This document shows positions 32,157 through 41,161 of a DNA stretch of 64,000 nucleotides, one piece after another. Numbering within the stretch: the first letter of the stretch is position 1; each line of letters starts with the position of its first letter. Source of the DNA: Yamadazyma tenuis. Taxonomy: Eukaryota; Ascomycota; Pichiomycetes; Serinales; Debaryomycetaceae. A program made the translations under genes and the position numbers. The notes under the pieces are model-generated. The model searched no databases. It was not told where the DNA came from and saw only the letters and a program-made list of their open reading frames with translations. The stretch lies in the NCBI RefSeq assembly GCF_029203305.1, contig NC_089462.1, positions 868,001-932,000 on the forward strand, in the 5' to 3' direction.

Positions 32157-33014
32157 ATGGCAGAAGTATGTATCCATAAATCCGACAACCTAATCCGTTA
32201 ACCATGTGCCTACTACAAGCGTGGCAATTAGGACCAGGGTCACTTGTTTGTAAACTCATTGACTAACTATTTGTTTGTGTAGGTAAAAAGAACCATCCGA
32301 GTCACCACTGAACAACATATCTTGAAGGACTTACCTCCTGTGGAAAACTTCCCCATGAGACAGTGGTCCACTACTATTTCCATGTTGAACCAAGAGGGAC
32401 AAGAGATCCCCGCCAATATATTGGATAAAGTGACGTACACCTTACATCCAACCTTTGTCAACCCTATTAGAACCATAAAGACCCAACCTTTCAAGGTAGA
32501 AGAACAAGGATGGGGTGAATTTGACATCCCCATTGCCGTCCATTTGGTGGGATTGAATGGTAAGTTGGGAGAAAGAAAATTCAACCATGACTTGAATTTC
32601 TTACAAGAAAAGTACATTGTGGATCATGTTGTTAGTATTCCAACCAATAAGTCATCCATTTTAAATAAGTTGTTGTTGGAATCCGGTCCAGTGCCAACTG
32701 CTGAAGACTCCAGCAAGAGAAGAAATGATGACTTGAATAACTCCGCCAATAACAAGCTGAAGAAGTTGAAAAACGGCTCTAGTATCGCCGTCAAAGGTTC
32801 CATTGATTTGGAAAAGTTGGCGAACGGATTAACCAAGTTGAATGAGGATGACTTGATTGTAATAGTCCAGATGGTTACCGACAACAAAACAAACGAAATG
32901 AACATCAGAAATGACGTTGACAATGGAGAATTCACAATGGATTTGTATACGTTACCTGAATCTTTATTGAAGAGTTTATGGGATTACGTTAAAAAGCAAA
33001 CCGGTGAGGCTTAG
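32157..33014 (+). CDS. TAF14: TFIID/chromatin subunit Taf14, YEATS domain (one intron)
   Basis: Exon 1 is 9 nt (32157-32165). The intron is 32166-32282, with donor GTATGT, a CTAAC branch core at 32263-32267 and acceptor TAG. Exon 2 is 32283-33014. The joined start MAEVKRTIRVTTEQHIL matches the beginning of Saccharomyces Taf14, whose gene also has an early intron. The 246-residue protein has a YEATS domain (about 5-130), with PPVENFPMRQW, LHPTFVNP and EEQGWGEFDI, and reads acylated histone lysine. A Lys-rich linker and a C-terminal helical ET-type domain follow. Taf14 is shared by TFIID, TFIIF, INO80 and SWI/SNF. Confidence 0.93.
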
Positions 33015-33138
33015 AGTGTCAAAAGATTCGTTTGTCCAAAAAAAATTCAAGATAAAACCAAAGATAAAACTGTATAACTATTAATATATGTATATTTGAA
33101 GTAACCGCTTGGTGTTCCAATACTGTCATGTCTATAAA

Positions 33139-34287
33139 TCATGGTGCCCATACTTTGATGGTATAATCCCAGCTGACGGTGCAGATGCCGATTCCATCGG
33201 GACTGACACTTACTTGATTAATCCTATTTTGGTGTCCACCACCAATTGTTCCCACCACCTCCAGTTTTAGAGTGTCCCATATTAAGCACCCAAAATCCGA
33301 ATAGCAGCTGTAGATTAACCTGCCACTCTTACTGAAATCCACTGAGAGAACATTAACTGAGTCAATCGACAGAATCGACTTGCGTTTATTATCATCAAGT
33401 TGGTTCAGAAGCGAGTATTTGGAGAGTTCACAGTCGCTTCTGAGATCGAACAATTTGATGATCCCATTGTCCAGGCCGGTAATGAATGAATGTCCTTGGG
33501 GAAACACTCTGACGGTATTAATGTCATAATTGGATATAAATAAGCTTTGGACAGCGGATTTGCTCCGTAAGTCCCAGATCTTACAGTAGCCATCGCAGCT
33601 GCCACTGATAAATAAACTGGAGGATCCAGATGGCAAGGTATCCAAGCATAGCACATCACCTGTATGCTCGTTGAAGTTTCTGATTTTGTCTCCCTTATTC
33701 AAGTCCCACATAATGCATTCCATATCTCCACTACCAGTGATCACCTGCTGGTTATTTATGAACTCACAGTCACTGATATATGCTCGGTGTGATTTGAAGA
33801 CGTGCTGGACCTTGGAATTGAAATAGGTTTGTTGAACCGTATCATTGACCTTGTAAATGGACAAGTTGTTATCCAACCCTCCACTGGCAATGAACTCACT
33901 GTTGGGCGATAGTGCACATGTCAAAACCCACTGATTTTCTAACTCAATGGCCTTTTTCTTCAACCCTGTCACCGGATCCCACATTATCATATACCCATCC
34001 TGACTGGCACTTAATACCTGATCACTAGATGAACTCCATTGGACGTTACTGATTTTATTTTGATGGCCTTCTAATGTGTGGTAAAGTTTGGGGTTGATCG
34101 AGTGGTTGGGAATGGGCTTGAGTTTCACACTTTGTTCAAGTAGAGTGGAATCCCTCATTCTCGCTTTAACGTTTTCCACTTCAGTGTATAATGTTCGAGC
34201 TTCATTTCGGGCATCGTTTATTTTGGCTTGTATTATTTGATCAAAATCAGTTAATTGTTGTGGTGTTGATTTCACAGGGTATTCCAT
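33139..34287 (-). CDS. STE4: Heterotrimeric G-protein beta subunit, Ste4-like
   Basis: This 382-residue WD40 protein has an N-terminal coiled coil (residues 15-50), which binds the gamma subunit, and seven WD repeats. KLYHTLEGHQNKISNVQW, LSASQDGYMIMWD and GIGICTVSWDYTIKVW mark the first and last blades. QWVLTCALSPNSEFIASGGLDNNLSIY closely matches Ste4-type beta subunits. It is predicted to transmit the mating-pheromone signal at the plasma membrane. The start at 34287 (MEYPV) aligns best with the family; an in-frame ATG at 34386 would add 33 residues without obvious similarity. Confidence 0.85.
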   Translation of the reverse strand: MEYPVKSTPQQLTDFDQIIQAKINDARNEARTLYTEVENVKARMRDSTLLEQSVKLKPIPNHSINPKLYHTLEGHQNKISNVQWSSSSDQVLSASQDGYMIMWDPVTGLKKKAIELENQWVLTCALSPNSEFIASGGLDNNLSIYKVNDTVQQTYFNSKVQHVFKSHRAYISDCEFINNQQVITGSGDMECIMWDLNKGDKIRNFNEHTGDVLCLDTLPSGSSSLFISGSCDGYCKIWDLRSKSAVQSLFISNYDINTVRVFPQGHSFITGLDNGIIKLFDLRSDCELSKYSLLNQLDDNKRKSILSIDSVNVLSVDFSKSGRLIYSCYSDFGCLIWDTLKLEVVGTIGGGHQNRINQVSVSPDGIGICTVSWDYTIKVWAP

Positions 34288-35267
34288 GTTCGATGAAGTG
34301 GAATGGACAAAACCTGGTAATTTGATTGTCTCAACTGACGTCCCACAAAGGTTGTAAAATCTTGAGCCGCAAGCTTTTTGACGCATCTGCACTATGGCCT
34401 ATAGTTTTATCTGATTGATAACTGTTACTTTTAGAATTCCTCGGCATTAGTTAGAAAGAGTATGGTACTTGCTACGGGGTCAGGGGGCTTTCAGGTTGTT
34501 CTGCGTATGTATCACGGTTTAAATTATAGATTATTTTTATGATTATGCGGATAAGAACAACTTCAAGAGGTAAGTGCCGAATATATTTTCAGATCGTTGG
34601 AGTTTAGTGACAGGAAATCTTGAATCAAGGAGCAGATATAGGACCCTTTGGATCCACATTAGTCGCATTTTATCTTTGGTTACGGATTTCGGTTATGTTG
34701 TTTCACCTGGTATCAGATGTCTCAGCCCAATTTTGCAGCCACATGAAAAATTTAGTGTTTCTTATTCTACAACACTAAAGGTTGTAGACAGACCCAGAGG
34801 GGTGATTTAGAAGGTTTGAAACTAAAAGTTTCAGAGTAGTTGATGTTGGTGGTCGGTGTACAGAGACAAGGGGTTTATGTTTAAGGTCCAGATGCCCATA
34901 TTGACAATTTCTCTTGGTCCCTCTATGTAGATGTTAGTCCGAGCCAGCTACGAAGACACCTGCAAAACCAAAGTAAACGTCTAATGTAGAAGGGGTCTAC
35001 ATCCACCTCAGATGTTTTCGGATACAATTTACCATGGTATTTCCTTGAAAATAGACCCAGATAAAAAACTGCGAATAGTATGGTATCCGTTATGCACAAG
35101 GGGGGGCTAAGAAGTCTATTGCTTATCGAAAATATGCACTTTGAAGGGGCAATATCTATTTTTCCTCAAGAACCCTTTAACTGTATGAATGAAGGTAAAA
35201 AGAAGAATTTTGGAACACGTGACATAACATTGTGTTCACATGAATAGCTCGATTTTGATGTAAATTC
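34288..35267. other. Long intergenic region between STE4 and tRNA-His, rich in inverted repeats
   Basis: No convincing protein gene is seen in these 980 bp. Inverted repeats cluster at 34751-34833 and again at 34984-35002. A CACGTG lies at 35216-35221, about 47 bp before the tRNA-His. Part is the STE4 promoter. A structured non-coding RNA or an old decayed element is possible, but I match no known RNA family. Confidence 0.45.
34751..34833. repeat. Overlapping inverted repeats (mutually exclusive hairpins)
   Basis: TTTAGTGTT (34751-34759) pairs perfectly with AACACTAAA (34771-34779). An 8-bp stem TCTACAAC/GTTGTAGA (34766-34773, 34781-34788) overlaps the first, so both cannot form together. 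A third perfect 7-bp stem TGAAACT/AGTTTCA lies at 34817-34833. Confidence 0.6.
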
Positions 35268-35339
35268 GCCGGTCTAGTATAGTGGTCAGTACGTCTCTTT
35301 GTGGCAGAGATGACCCAGGTTCGATTCCTGGGACCGGCA
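35268..35339 (+). tRNA. tRNA-His (anticodon GTG)
   Basis: The sequence forms a standard 72-nt cloverleaf: acceptor GCCGGTC pairs with GACCGGC, and the anticodon loop TTGTGGC has GTG at 35301-35303. The T-loop is TTCGATT and D-arm TAGTATAGTGGTCAGTA. It closely resembles yeast tRNA-His. A T-run (TTTTT) after 35344 is a Pol III terminator. No intron is present. Confidence 0.96.
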
Positions 35340-35443
35340 TCCTCTTTTTATAACTCTATTATCCCCCATAAGAACAACTTTTTACCATATTTCCACTCTA
35401 CGGTATCCACCGGTACATTTTATATTGAGTCTGACTAAATATA

Positions 35444-36430
35444 CTAAGCCTTTTGACTAACAGCACCATTTTTTGAATCGATCTGGTTGATATTCGATTG
35501 TCTGTTAGTGTTGGCATTTTCCTTCAAGGCAATCAACTGCTTGGATCTGAAGTTCTCATAATGGATCAAACTGCTCGTTTCAATCAAATCTTGTAAATGA
35601 GTTCTGGTGAGGAAATCTCTCAAAAACACAAACTCACACTGGCTCACATCTTCAATATTGATGGTTCCCCATTTGGTCTTTCTTCCCTTAAAAGACTCAC
35701 CATTGACAATGATTTCATTATTTGAACCAACAACCGCAAAAGGAATCAAAGATTTGATATCCTCATTCAATTGTCTTTCGTCGTCAAATAAATCTTCGTT
35801 ATCATATGGGTACAAGTTGAAGTTGTACTTGGCAAAGTCCTGTTGCAAGGACTTCTTCAAGGCAGATCTCTCATCCAAGGTCAACGAGTCAGACTTGGCG
35901 ATGATTGGTATAACATTAGCAATTTCCAGTAACTTCTTGATGGCTTGGACATCCAAAGGCTTCAATTTGCTGTGGTGGGGAGGAATAAAGTATAACACAC
36001 AATGAACTCTGGTGTCAATAATGTATCTTTCTCTCTGGGCAGTCAATTCCTTTCTCAAATACTGAGAGTGTTGCTCCTTGATGTATTTGACCAAAGGTTC
36101 CCAGCATTTTTCGTTATTAATTTGATCTGCAAACCCGGGAGTATCAATAACGTTAACATTCAACTTTACGTTATTCTCTACCAACTTGTGGGAAGTGACT
36201 TTGACCTCCACAGTCTTCTCAATGGGTTCTTCGGCCTGAAGTCTTCCATTTGAAGTGGCCAAGTTAGACGAGAACAAGCTGTTCACCAACGTAGACTTAC
36301 CCAATCCACTTCTACCAACCATCATGATATTGAATTGGAACCCTCTCTTTAAGAGTCTGTTCTCTATCTGGGTGGTGATGGTATCGAATCCCACATACTT
36401 ATGGGGTTGTAACAAGGTTTCTTCTGCCAT
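35444..36430 (-). CDS. CDC10: Septin Cdc10
   Basis: This 328-residue GTP-binding septin matches Cdc10 in length and sequence. The P-loop is GRSGLGKS (39-46), with DTPG at 95-98 and AKSD at 177-180. YVGFDTITTQIENRLLKRG and the block EQHSQYLRKELTAQRER are diagnostic. The C-terminal end lacks the coiled coil that other septins carry, as in Cdc10. Septins form filaments at the bud neck that guide cytokinesis. It diverges from MRPL32. A palindromic AACGCGTT at 36467-36474 lies just upstream of its start. Confidence 0.93.
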   Translation of the reverse strand: MAEETLLQPHKYVGFDTITTQIENRLLKRGFQFNIMMVGRSGLGKSTLVNSLFSSNLATSNGRLQAEEPIEKTVEVKVTSHKLVENNVKLNVNVIDTPGFADQINNEKCWEPLVKYIKEQHSQYLRKELTAQRERYIIDTRVHCVLYFIPPHHSKLKPLDVQAIKKLLEIANVIPIIAKSDSLTLDERSALKKSLQQDFAKYNFNLYPYDNEDLFDDERQLNEDIKSLIPFAVVGSNNEIIVNGESFKGRKTKWGTINIEDVSQCEFVFLRDFLTRTHLQDLIETSSLIHYENFRSKQLIALKENANTNRQSNINQIDSKNGAVSQKA

Positions 36431-36466
36431 TTGACTTTTGTTTATATCAGTCTCGGTTACTTTGTG

Positions 36467-36474
36467 AACGCGTT
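36467..36474. promoter_or_regulatory. ACGCGT-type box between CDC10 and MRPL32
   Basis: AACGCGTT contains the MBF core ACGCGT, 37 bp upstream of the CDC10 start codon. G1/S control of the septin is a guess. Confidence 0.35.
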
Positions 36475-36593
36475 TACAAAGTTGAGATTTGAGAAATGTT
36501 CACCTCACCGGCGGGAAAGGGAGCGTGCACCCACCCGTCTTTCGTGCGACTCAAGGCTTGAGAATTTTTTCATCTCAACTGTGCTTTACCAGA

Positions 36594-37151
36594 ATGAACA
36601 GTATAAGACTTTTTCAAACGACGGGAGTCGGGAGAAACAACATGCTTTCCAGTATATTTACTAGCATAGTTAAACCTTCGTTCAGCGTGGGATCTTTGCA
36701 TAACGGTGGTGCTTTTGGTTTCTTGTACCCTCGCTTGCATCAGGCTCCAAAGTTCACCATCACTTTACCAGAATTCATTGGTGAATGGATATTGAAGGCT
36801 GTGCCTAAGAAGAAACCCTCATATAGAAGAACCAGACAAAAGTTATATGCTCCCGGTAATAAGAAGATCCAGCCGTTAAACAATATTGTTAGATGTCCAG
36901 CTTGTGGATCAGTCAAAAGATCTCATTTCATGTGTATGAACTGTTTCATGGAAATCAAACAGTTTTTAAAGACCTTAAAACCAAAGAGTTCCGAACCAGT
37001 GCAAGCAGATCTTGATGAAATTGACACAAATATCTTGTACCCCCAGAAAAGGTTATCTGCTTATGGGAGAAGGATGAAGAAGAGAGATTGGATTCCTCAG
37101 AGAGAGAAGCCGTTGATGTTCGATTCACAACAAGTCAAACACAGAAAATGA
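36594..37151 (+). CDS. MRPL32: Mitochondrial large-subunit ribosomal protein bL32m
   Basis: This is a 185-residue precursor with a basic N terminus and a C-terminal bL32 domain. Family features are VPKKKPSYRRTRQKLY, and the zinc-binding cysteines CPACGSVKRSHFMCMNC. In yeast the long presequence is removed by the m-AAA protease to allow assembly into the mitochondrial ribosome. The region before PKKKPS is consistent with such a presequence. Starts at 36594 or 36642 are both possible; the first is used here. The C-terminal extension NILYPQKRLSAYGRRMKKRD is typical of fungal members. Confidence 0.87.
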   Translation: MNSIRLFQTTGVGRNNMLSSIFTSIVKPSFSVGSLHNGGAFGFLYPRLHQAPKFTITLPEFIGEWILKAVPKKKPSYRRTRQKLYAPGNKKIQPLNNIVRCPACGSVKRSHFMCMNCFMEIKQFLKTLKPKSSEPVQADLDEIDTNILYPQKRLSAYGRRMKKRDWIPQREKPLMFDSQQVKHRK

Positions 37152-37282
37152 TGCCATACATATAATCCAATTTGTACATAGACGATAATTAGTGCATGAA
37201 GTGCATACTTTCAAATGTCTCTCGTAGCGGTGTGCTAGACTGAAAAAGTCGGCTGAGAAAAAATGAGATGAGGTTTTAAACG

Positions 37283-38827
37283 ATGATAAAGAAGACCAGA
37301 GATCCAAGACTGATATACACAAGGTCGGTGATGTCCAAACATCCTTTCGGAGTCAAACCCCAAGGTAATGCGCTACTTGAAGATCCCAGGATGACGTATG
37401 CTTTGAGAAAGCAAAGTCTAGGTGATCTATCTGTGTTATCGGACGATTGTCTTATGTACTTGCTTGATTTCATTGATGATATTGAATCGTTGAAACAACT
37501 TATGGCCACTTCAAAGTACTTGTTTGTGTTTACCAATGACGAAGACTTATGGAAGAAGAGATACACCAGTCAAAATAAGAAGGAACAATTGAAATGGAGA
37601 GGAAGTTGGAAGAGGTCGGTGTTGGGATGGAATAACGATATAATAGTCAATGTTGATTTGAATTCAGAGGTGATCTATAGACCTTTCCAAGTGGCAAATA
37701 TCGTCTACGAAAGTCTCTTCCACAACTTAGTTGAAGCTGAAATGAACAACAAGAAGTTATCTATCAATGAAGAAGGACGTATCCCAAGGTTTGCCAAAAT
37801 ATCCCAGAAACAATTCGACGATATCGAAACCCCCTTTATCCTCACTGACCACAAATGGCCGCAATGGACACTTGAGGAGCTCAACTCCAAGTATGGAAGT
37901 ATCAAATTTCAACAAGAAGCGGTCAAGTGGCCATTGTCCACATTTATTGAATATTTGCAGTCAAATAAGGATGAGAATCCACTTTACCTTTTTGACTGCC
38001 GGAGTGAAGCAATGACAGAACTTCGCAAACAGTACCAAGCTGAAATACCTCAAGTGTTTCAGGAAGACTATTTCAAGCTTTTGGGTAACCACAGACCTGA
38101 TCACTCGTGGTTGATAGTGGGAAGTAAGAGAAGTGGTTCTACCTTCCACAAAGACCCCAATAACACTAGCGCATGGAATGCCTGTATCACCGGGAAGAAG
38201 CTTTGGGTGATGCTTCCACCACACATAACACCTCCGGGTGTATCTGTTAGTGAAGACCAAAGTGAAATTACTTCACCAGTGGGAATTGGTGAGTGGGTGC
38301 TTTCTGGATTCTACAACGATGCCATCAAAATCCCCGAAGCTTTGGTGGGAATCACATTTCCAGGAGAGTGTATGTATGTACCATCCAACTGGTGGCACTT
38401 GGTGATAAATCTAGACAACTCAATTGCCATTACAGAGAACTTTGTTCCAGAAAAGGATCTTCAGAATGTCTTGACCTTCTTTCAAACAAGACCCGAGCAG
38501 ATCAGTGGGTTCAAGCTCAATGATATTAAGGGACTCATTAACATTCTTTCGTGCAAGAATCAGAGGATTTCCGAGTTTATCCAACTTCTCGAAGACTCTT
38601 CCATTGACTTGTTCGAAGACTGTGGAGAATTGGAAAACTTGCCCCAAGTGCCAATTTTCGACATCTTCAAGCAGTTACTTATGGACAATGGAAAGGAAGC
38701 AGTTTTGAGCCAAATTCTCGAGCGAATGAAACCCAAAAGACCCCAGAAAAGAGTCTGGTCGTGTATAAGTGAGTCTTCTACAGACGCATCACCAGTTCCG
38801 TTCTCATTTAATTTTTCAGTCGACTGA
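37283..38827 (+). CDS. F-box/JmjC-domain oxygenase (JMJD6-like)
   Basis: This 514-residue protein has an F-box-like N terminus (LSVLSDDCLMYLLDFIDDIE, about residues 49-68) and a JmjC cupin domain. Iron-binding residues are His289 and Asp291 in STFHKDPNN, and His372 in SNWWHLVINL. LWVMLPPHITPPG and GECMYVPSNWW match the JMJD6/Jmj4 group, whose members are 2-oxoglutarate-dependent lysyl hydroxylases or demethylases. The catalytic triad is intact. No close Saccharomyces counterpart comes to mind. Substrate and location are unknown. The downstream PDX3 starts only 27 bp after the stop. Confidence 0.72.
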   Translation: MIKKTRDPRLIYTRSVMSKHPFGVKPQGNALLEDPRMTYALRKQSLGDLSVLSDDCLMYLLDFIDDIESLKQLMATSKYLFVFTNDEDLWKKRYTSQNKKEQLKWRGSWKRSVLGWNNDIIVNVDLNSEVIYRPFQVANIVYESLFHNLVEAEMNNKKLSINEEGRIPRFAKISQKQFDDIETPFILTDHKWPQWTLEELNSKYGSIKFQQEAVKWPLSTFIEYLQSNKDENPLYLFDCRSEAMTELRKQYQAEIPQVFQEDYFKLLGNHRPDHSWLIVGSKRSGSTFHKDPNNTSAWNACITGKKLWVMLPPHITPPGVSVSEDQSEITSPVGIGEWVLSGFYNDAIKIPEALVGITFPGECMYVPSNWWHLVINLDNSIAITENFVPEKDLQNVLTFFQTRPEQISGFKLNDIKGLINILSCKNQRISEFIQLLEDSSIDLFEDCGELENLPQVPIFDIFKQLLMDNGKEAVLSQILERMKPKRPQKRVWSCISESSTDASPVPFSFNFSVD

Positions 38828-38854
38828 GAAAAGTAGCCTGATAAGAACATAATC

Positions 38855-39517
38855 ATGAATTTAGACGAAAAGATAATATACGCCCCTGAAACGTATCAGT
38901 ACACAAAGGGAGAGCTTCATGAAAACTCTATAAACAAGGACCCGTTTGAGCAATTCCATGCTTGGTTTGCCGACGCCAAGACCTCTGAAGACATTCCCGA
39001 GTCTACCATCTTTTCCACCGCCAGATTACCCTCAGGAAGAGTTTCTTCTCGGGTGGTGTTGTTGAAGGAGCTCGACCACGAAGGGTTCGTTGTTTACTCC
39101 AACTGGCAGACATCCAAGAAGCTGAAGGACTTTGAAACCAACAACTATGCGTCCTTGACGTTTTTCTGGAAGAACAGCCAGAGGCAAGTGAGAGTAGAAG
39201 GAATCATGAAGAAAGTCGATTACGAACAAGCAAATCGATATTTTCAGACGCGGCCTCGTGGGTCCCAGATCGGAGCGTGGTCGTCACCACAAAGTTCGGT
39301 GATCCAGGGTAGAGAAGAGTTGGAACAGAAGGTTCGGGAGAATACTGAAAAATTTGGGCAGGGCGAAATCGAGTGTCCTGAGTTCTGGGGAGGTGTGAAG
39401 ATCATTCCGGTTGAAATTGAATTTTGGCAGGGAAGAAATAGCCGGTTGCACGACAGATTGACGTTCACCAGAGATCACGAAGCCGGTCCGTGGACATTGC
39501 GCAGAATTGCACCATAG
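38855..39517 (+). CDS. PDX3: Pyridoxamine/pyridoxine 5'-phosphate oxidase
   Basis: This 220-residue FMN enzyme makes pyridoxal 5'-phosphate from pyridoxine or pyridoxamine phosphate. Clear motifs are PSGRVSSRVVLLKELDHEGFVVYSN (cut here in description: RVSSRVVLL binds FMN), NYASLTFFWKNSQRQVRVEG, RPRGSQIGAWSSPQSS, and the C-terminal FWQGRNSRLHDR with LRRIAP. The last arginine-rich block binds substrate phosphate. Length matches yeast Pdx3. It sits in tandem 27 bp behind the JmjC gene. The start ATG is at 38855, with no closer alternative. Confidence 0.92.
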   Translation: MNLDEKIIYAPETYQYTKGELHENSINKDPFEQFHAWFADAKTSEDIPESTIFSTARLPSGRVSSRVVLLKELDHEGFVVYSNWQTSKKLKDFETNNYASLTFFWKNSQRQVRVEGIMKKVDYEQANRYFQTRPRGSQIGAWSSPQSSVIQGREELEQKVRENTEKFGQGEIECPEFWGGVKIIPVEIEFWQGRNSRLHDRLTFTRDHEAGPWTLRRIAP

Positions 39518-39585
39518 GTTCATTTAAAGTACATTTAAAATACATTTTTGTCATTTAAAAAGTTTTATATTCTCGTAGCAAATAC

Positions 39586-40191
39586 TTAAGCCAACTTCTT
39601 GGCAACGGCGTAGAAGTTCTTACCTTGGACTTGGTGAATCTTCTTTTCCAAGTCACTTGGTTGTCTAGAACCATCAGCTCCAGCAAAAGTTCCAGCACCC
39701 CATGGAGAACCACCGTGGACCTCATCCAAGTTGGTCAATAATGGGAAGGCTTCACCATAACCCAATGGCACGTAAACCATACCGTGGTGGATAAATGAAG
39801 ACAAAGCATTCATGAAAGTGGATTCTTGTCCTCCACCTGGAGTTCCTGTAGACACAAACAAACCAAATGGCTTACCGTACAAAGCACCAGAAGCCCATAA
39901 GCCACCGGTTTGATCCCAGAAAACCTTCCATTGGGCTGGGAAATTACCGAATCTGGTTGGGATACCAAACACAAACGCGTCGTATTCCTTCAAGGTGTCG
40001 ACAGTAGCTTCTGGGACATCGGCCTTTGGAGCTGCGTACAAAGTAGTCAAAACTTCGTCTGACAAGGTTTCCTTGACTTGAAAGATGTCGGCTTCACCAC
40101 CTGCTTCCTTGATTCCCTTCTGGATTTCCAAGGAGGATTGGTACACGTGAGACCAAGTTGAGTAGTAAATAATTGCAATTTTTGGGGCCAT
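39586..40191 (-). CDS. Flavodoxin-fold NAD(P)H:quinone reductase, Pst2/Ycp4-like (copy 1)
   Basis: This 201-residue WrbA-family protein starts with KIAIIYYSTWSHVYQ, the FMN phosphate-binding loop. YDAFVFGIPTRFGNFPAQWK and FVSTGTPGGGQESTF are family hallmarks. These enzymes reduce quinones by two electrons in the cytosol or on eisosomes, guarding membranes from oxidative damage. A tandem paralog lies 349 bp away in the same orientation. A 73-residue block (from GKPFGLF to DGSRQP) is identical to that paralog although flanking parts differ. Pst1, Pst2, Pst3 and Ycp4 of Candida are close relatives; which one this is cannot be told. Confidence 0.85.
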   Translation of the reverse strand: MAPKIAIIYYSTWSHVYQSSLEIQKGIKEAGGEADIFQVKETLSDEVLTTLYAAPKADVPEATVDTLKEYDAFVFGIPTRFGNFPAQWKVFWDQTGGLWASGALYGKPFGLFVSTGTPGGGQESTFMNALSSFIHHGMVYVPLGYGEAFPLLTNLDEVHGGSPWGAGTFAGADGSRQPSDLEKKIHQVQGKNFYAVAKKLA

Positions 40192-40540
40192 TGTAATTGA
40201 TAGGTATTTTGCAAAACCTGGGATTTCCTCCAGTTTATATATTACCAGTTAATAATAAATTAGTAAATTCGCGGGGCGCCACACGACCGAATTACGGCTA
40301 AGGTTGAGATTACTAAGGCATTAGGCATAGGAATTTAGGAGTAACTTGAGGACACAATTGGCTCAGTAATATCATACACCCGTGACCCTGTGGCATAGTA
40401 CACGGGGTCAATACCTCATTGGCGTATTCTAGTTCTCGGTGCGTTTCTACAATCGTCGATAAAACAAACTGTGGATTACTATATCGGTGCTCGCGAATAC
40501 TGAACATTCCACCCAATGGTAGTTTCCTCTAAATACTGGT
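40192..40540. other. Intergenic region between the tandem flavodoxin genes
   Basis: No gene, repeat or RNA is evident. The gap carries the promoter of copy 1 and the 3' end of copy 2. A GC-rich patch GCGGGGCGCC lies near 40270. Confidence 0.45.
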
Positions 40541-41161
40541 CTATTTCTTCAATGCTTCCAAAGTCTTATAGAAGTTCTTACCCTGAATTTGGTGAATTTG
40601 CTTCTCCAACTCGGTGGGTTGTCTGGAGCCATCAGCTCCAGCAAAAGTCCCAGCACCCCATGGGGAACCACCGTGGACCTCATCCAAGTTGGTCAATAAT
40701 GGGAAGGCTTCACCATAACCCAATGGCACGTAAACCATACCGTGGTGGATAAATGAAGACAAAGCATTCATGAAAGTGGATTCTTGTCCTCCACCTGGAG
40801 TTCCTGTAGAAACAAATAAACCAAATGGCTTACCGTGTAATTTGCTCTGGGCCCATAAGCTACCAGTTTGGTCCCAAAACGATTTCCACTGAGCTGGGAA
40901 GTTACCGTATCTTGTTGGAATACCAAACACAAAAGCGTCATACTCAGTGAGATCACTGACTTTGGCTTCTGGGATTTCAGAATACGATGGCTTTTCAGGG
41001 GCATGCATCAACTGCAAGACATTGGGTGGTAAAGTCTCAGGGATTTGTAACACCTGGGCAGATCCACCGGCAGATTCAATGCCCTTTTGGATTTCCAAGG
41101 CATTCTTGTACACATGTTTGTACAACGAGTAGTAGATGATAGCGATTTTAGGAGGAGCCAT
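40541..41161 (-). CDS. Flavodoxin-fold NAD(P)H:quinone reductase, Pst2/Ycp4-like (copy 2)
   Basis: This 206-residue paralog of the neighbouring gene shares the same fold: PKIAIIYYSLYKHVYK at the FMN loop, YDAFVFGIPTRYGNFPAQWK, and the identical central block. Divergence is concentrated in the N-terminal half (residues 10-75) and at the C-terminal tip. Within 208 aligned bases (40629-40836 against 39671-39878) only four differ, and 146 consecutive bases are identical. Synonymous sites are identical too, so recent gene conversion or duplication followed by conversion is likely. The role is presumably quinone detoxification. Confidence 0.85.
   Translation of the reverse strand: MAPPKIAIIYYSLYKHVYKNALEIQKGIESAGGSAQVLQIPETLPPNVLQLMHAPEKPSYSEIPEAKVSDLTEYDAFVFGIPTRYGNFPAQWKSFWDQTGSLWAQSKLHGKPFGLFVSTGTPGGGQESTFMNALSSFIHHGMVYVPLGYGEAFPLLTNLDEVHGGSPWGAGTFAGADGSRQPTELEKQIHQIQGKNFYKTLEALKK

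Noticed and set aside
34560..34600. AGGTAAGT at 34569, considered as a donor site or the 5' end of U1 RNA
   Set aside because: The downstream acceptor-like CAG is too close, no branch sequence follows, and the surroundings do not match U1.
34574..34810. Possible small protein of 78 residues near STE4
   Set aside because: No ATG start in good context, no recognisable motif, and it overlaps the hairpin cluster.
34288..35443. Solo LTR beside tRNA-His
   Set aside because: I could not find matching terminal TG...CA ends with flanking target-site duplication, although a degraded element is not excluded.
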